Assembly (NCBI GenBank): GCA_964346545.1
Contig: CAYFVR010000157.1
Span: forward strand, 1 to 11,436
Source: CAYFVR01 sp964346545
GTDB taxonomy: Bacteria > Desulfobacterota > Desulfobacteria > Desulfobacterales > Desulfococcaceae
DNA length: 11,436 nt
Direction of reading: 5' to 3'
Shown here: positions 8,369 to 11,436 of the stretch, piece by piece
Position numbering within the stretch: the stretch's first letter is position 1
Layout of the letters: each line of letters begins with the position of its first letter
Translations under genes and position numbers: made by a program
The notes under the pieces: generated by a model
Seen by the model: the letters and a program-made list of their open reading frames with translations, nothing else
Database searches by the model: none
Told to the model about the DNA's origin: nothing

Positions 8369-8400
8369 TCTTTTCCCTCCTTTTTCTCATTCCTTTTTTC
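8360..8400 (+). terminator. Probable transcription end of ffs
   Basis: The 3' strand of the SRP RNA closing helix (8360-8368) is followed at once by a pyrimidine tract with T-runs (TCTTTTCCC, CTTTTTCTC, CCTTTTTTCC). The RNA's own terminal helix plus this tract could act as an intrinsic terminator. No separate compact G/C hairpin is visible. Confidence 0.45.
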
Positions 8401-8411
8401 CGGTTTGGCGG

Positions 8412-8513
8412 CAATACCGTTCACTTTGGGATTTCCAAAAGACGAATGTGCCGGATTGTCCGAGGGCGAATGCAATTCGCCCCTACAAATTTTCGCCAAA
8501 ATGAACGGTATTG
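8412..8513. repeat. 102-base inverted-repeat element with nested palindrome
   Basis: Terminal arms CAATACCGTTCACTTTGG (8412-8429) and CCAAAATGAACGGTATTG (8496-8513) are complementary at 17 of 18 positions. Inside lies a second perfect palindrome, GGGCGAAT-GCA-ATTCGCCC (8464-8482), next to CCTACAAATTTTCGCC. No open frame in it looks coding. Size, terminal repeats and intergenic position fit a small non-coding dispersed element (MITE- or REP-like). The inner GGGGCGAATTGCATTCGCCC-type core, read on the minus strand, is familiar as a repeat scattered in many bacterial genomes. Confidence 0.65.
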
Positions 8514-8521
8514 GGTTTGGC

Positions 8522-8557
8522 GGCGCCTTGCCAAAATTGGGTTTTGGTTGGGGCGCC
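8522..8557. repeat. Two-tier hairpin next to the inverted-repeat element
   Basis: An outer GGCGCC/GGCGCC stem (8522-8527 with 8552-8557) encloses an inner CCAAAA/TTTTGG stem (8531-8536 with 8542-8547) around a 5-base loop. It starts 8 bases past the inverted-repeat element and may be part of the same insertion. The rest of the gap, 8558-8712, shows nothing I can assign. Confidence 0.4.
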
Positions 8558-8712
8558 TCGGCCCTGCCCTTTGGCCACCAGCGCGGACGTTCACGGACGC
8601 GGTTCCTTTCATTCCCGTTTTTTCCAATCCAGTCGCCCCCAGCCCGTGCTTCTTCCGCGGGGCGCCGCCCACGGACGGTTACGGGCGGGGCTTCCGATGG
8701 GAAGCTCGGCCG

Positions 8713-8741
8713 TTGCCGTTATGCCGGGTTTGCGCTATTCT
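8713..8741 (+). promoter_or_regulatory. Promoter of rarA
   Basis: TTGCCG (8713-8718), a 17-base spacer, then TATTCT (8736-8741). This is a good match with ideal spacing. Seven bases after the -10 is position 8748, the A of the rarA ATG, so the mRNA may have no 5' leader. No Shine-Dalgarno precedes that ATG, in keeping with this. Confidence 0.55.
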
Positions 8742-8747
8742 GGCCGT

Positions 8748-10091
<1,344 letters not shown>

Positions 10092-10145
10092 CTTCCAATT
10101 CATCGCGTTTTTCTCCCCCGCTTGCCCACGCGCCCATCCATCTTA

Positions 10146-10190
10146 TCCTTTCGGACGAAGCGCCTTTCTCATCGCCTTCCGCAGAAAGGA
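10146..10190 (+). promoter_or_regulatory. Leader inverted repeat covering the chrA ribosome binding site
   Basis: TCCTTTC (10146-10152) is complementary to GAAAGGA (10184-10190), and the latter contains the AAAGGA Shine-Dalgarno placed five bases before the ATG at 10196. A possible inner stem pairs GAAGCG near 10157 with CG-C-CTTC near 10173-10179. If it forms in the mRNA, the ribosome site would be masked. It may be chance. No clear promoter was found in the 104-base gap after rarA. Confidence 0.35.
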
Positions 10191-10195
10191 ATGCC

Positions 10196-11436
10196 ATGGA
10201 CGCGACCGACCCCGCCGACGCCCGTCCGGACGACGACGCCGCTCCCCCCGATTCCGTTCCCCATCCCTCCTTTGCCGAAGCGTTCAAATTCTGGCTGAAG
10301 CTCGGCTTCATCAGCTTCGGCGGGCCGGCGGGGCAGATCGGAATCATGCACCAGGAGCTGGTGGAGCGGCGGCGGTGGATCGGCGACGACCGGTTTCTCG
10401 GCGCGCTGAACTACTGCATGTTGCTGCCCGGTCCCGAGGCCCAGCAGCTGGCCACCTACATCGGCTGGCTGCTTCACCGGACACCCGGCGGGCTCGTGGC
10501 GGGCGGGCTGTTCGTGCTGCCTTCCGCTTTTCTTCTGTTCGCCTTGAGCTACGTCTACGCGGCCTTCGGCGAACTCCGTCCGGTGGAGGCGGTCTTCCGG
10601 GGGCTGGAAGCGGCGGTGCTGGCCATCGTTTGCGCGGCCTTGCTCCGGATGGCCAAAAACACGCTCACCCGATGGCCGTTCGTGGTCGTCGCGGGGGCGG
10701 CTTTCGTGGGCCTTTTCGTTTTCGAAACGCCGTTCCCGGTCATCATACTCGGCGCCGGGTTGTGGGGCTTCGTTGGATATCTGATCGCGCCCGACCTCTT
10801 CCAGCGCCCCCGAAGCGGCGAATTGGGCGAAATCGACGCCGGTTCGGTCATTCTCTGCCCCAATCCGGAGGATTGCCACATTACGCCGTCGGCCCGTCGA
10901 AGCCTGACGGTGCTGGCGGTCTGCCTGCTCCTTTGGTTCGTGCCCGCCGCCGCGCTTTGGATTGGGGCGCGGGAAACCGTCTTTTTCCCCGAGGCGATGT
11001 TTTTCACCAAAGCCGCGTTCCTGACTTTCGGCGGGGCATACGCCGTGCTGGCCTACATGGCCCAGGCCGCCGTGGAACATTACGGCTGGCTGACCGCCGG
11101 CGCCATGATGGACGGTCTCGGCCTGGCGGAAACCACGCCCGGGCCGCTGATCATGGTGGTTCAGTTCGTGGGATTCATGGGCGGCTGGAACCTTTCGGGG
11201 GAGCTGAATCCGCCGCTCGCCGGCCTGTTCGGCTCCGCCGTGGCGACCTACTTCACTTTTCTGCCCTGCTTTCTATTCATTTTCCTGGGCGCGCCCTACA
11301 TCGAAAGACTCCGGTCGGAAAAACGGCTGGAGGCGGCGCTTTCCGGAATCACCGCCGCCGTGGTGGGCGTCATGCTCAACCTCGCCGTCTGGTTCGGCCG
11401 CCAGGCGCTGATCCTTGGACCCGGCCAAGTGGACCT
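10196..11436 (+). CDS. chrA: CHR-family chromate transporter (3' end outside window)
   Basis: Inner-membrane transporter of the long-chain ChrA type, two homologous halves in one protein; characterised members expel chromate by proton-driven export. 413 codons are visible and the frame is open at the right edge, so the gene is almost complete. Half 1 has FWLKLGFISFGGPAGQIGIMH (32-52), the RRRWIGDDRF segment (58-67) and LPGPEAQQLATYIGW (77-91). Half 2 repeats these as FTKAAFLTFGGAYAVLAYM (270-288) and ETTPGPLIMVVQFVGF (312-327). About ten membrane segments are apparent. Oddities are an acidic, Pro-rich N-terminal extension (residues 1-23) and a linker between halves with Cys221, Cys227 and His228. 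The start ATG at 10196-10198 has AAAGGA five bases upstream; ATG 10191 is in another frame. It follows rarA by 104 bases on the same strand. Chromate as the actual substrate is inferred from family. Confidence 0.94.
   Translation, partial: MDATDPADARPDDDAAPPDSVPHPSFAEAFKFWLKLGFISFGGPAGQIGIMHQELVERRRWIGDDRFLGALNYCMLLPGPEAQQLATYIGWLLHRTPGGLVAGGLFVLPSAFLLFALSYVYAAFGELRPVEAVFRGLEAAVLAIVCAALLRMAKNTLTRWPFVVVAGAAFVGLFVFETPFPVIILGAGLWGFVGYLIAPDLFQRPRSGELGEIDAGSVILCPNPEDCHITPSARRSLTVLAVCLLLWFVPAAALWIGARETVFFPEAMFFTKAAFLTFGGAYAVLAYMAQAAVEHYGWLTAGAMMDGLGLAETTPGPLIMVVQFVGFMGGWNLSGELNPPLAGLFGSAVATYFTFLPCFLFIFLGAPYIERLRSEKRLEAALSGITAAVVGVMLNLAVWFGRQALILGPGQVD

Noticed and set aside
7852..8499. Minus-strand frame of 215 codons across ffs
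   Set aside because: It spans the SRP RNA gene, its promoter and two repeats; its apparent length is chance.
8511..8747. 79-codon N-terminal extension of rarA in the same frame
   Set aside because: The MDLFEYQ start at 8748 matches family length, and the upstream part lies over hairpin sequence and a good promoter.
10169..11080. Minus-strand frame of 303 codons opposite the chromate transporter gene
   Set aside because: Antisense shadow; the plus strand encodes a full CHR-family protein.

Overview
The window is GC-rich bacterial DNA that looks like an ordinary chromosomal segment carrying mostly housekeeping genes. Several points suggest a Gram-negative from the former Deltaproteobacteria (Desulfobacterota). 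These are two lipoproteins with lipobox-type signals, a DUF3568-like lipoprotein, a tilS-ftsH-folP gene order, a long SRP RNA with an Alu domain, and two kinds of dispersed palindromic repeat. This placement is inference; no rRNA or tRNA gene was seen to confirm it.

Layout, minus strand (right to left): a promoter with a perfect TTGACA box (7851-7877) leads into a small lipoprotein gene (7400-7840), tilS (5989-7431), ftsH (3924-5930), folP (3054-3920) and a TPR lipoprotein gene (2202-2972). The run ends at a strong hairpin (2156-2190). Genes 1 and 2 overlap, and ftsH and folP are 3 bases apart, so this is probably one operon or a few overlapping units. It joins tRNA-Ile decoding, membrane proteolysis and folate synthesis with two envelope lipoproteins. 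After a gene-free stretch of about 540 bases, a second minus-strand unit holds a processive family 2 glycosyltransferase (175-1659) and the start of another membrane protein (1-145, cut by the window edge). This unit is likely involved in making an envelope or exported polysaccharide.

Layout, plus strand: the SRP RNA gene ffs (about 8122-8368) has a clean sigma-70-type promoter and a T-rich 3' end. A 377-base gene-free stretch follows, carrying a long inverted repeat with a nested palindrome and a second hairpin. Next come rarA (8748-10091), whose promoter is placed so that transcription could begin on the start codon, and a CHR-family chromate transporter gene (10196 to the window end, almost complete).

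No mobile-element protein, CRISPR array, defence system or phage gene is visible, and I do not see a convincing undescribed multi-gene system. The points most worth a second look are the two repeat families, the apparently leaderless or near-leaderless starts of rarA and the 7400-7840 lipoprotein gene, the alternative hairpins ahead of the glycosyltransferase gene, and a Cys/His-containing loop between the two halves of the chromate transporter.
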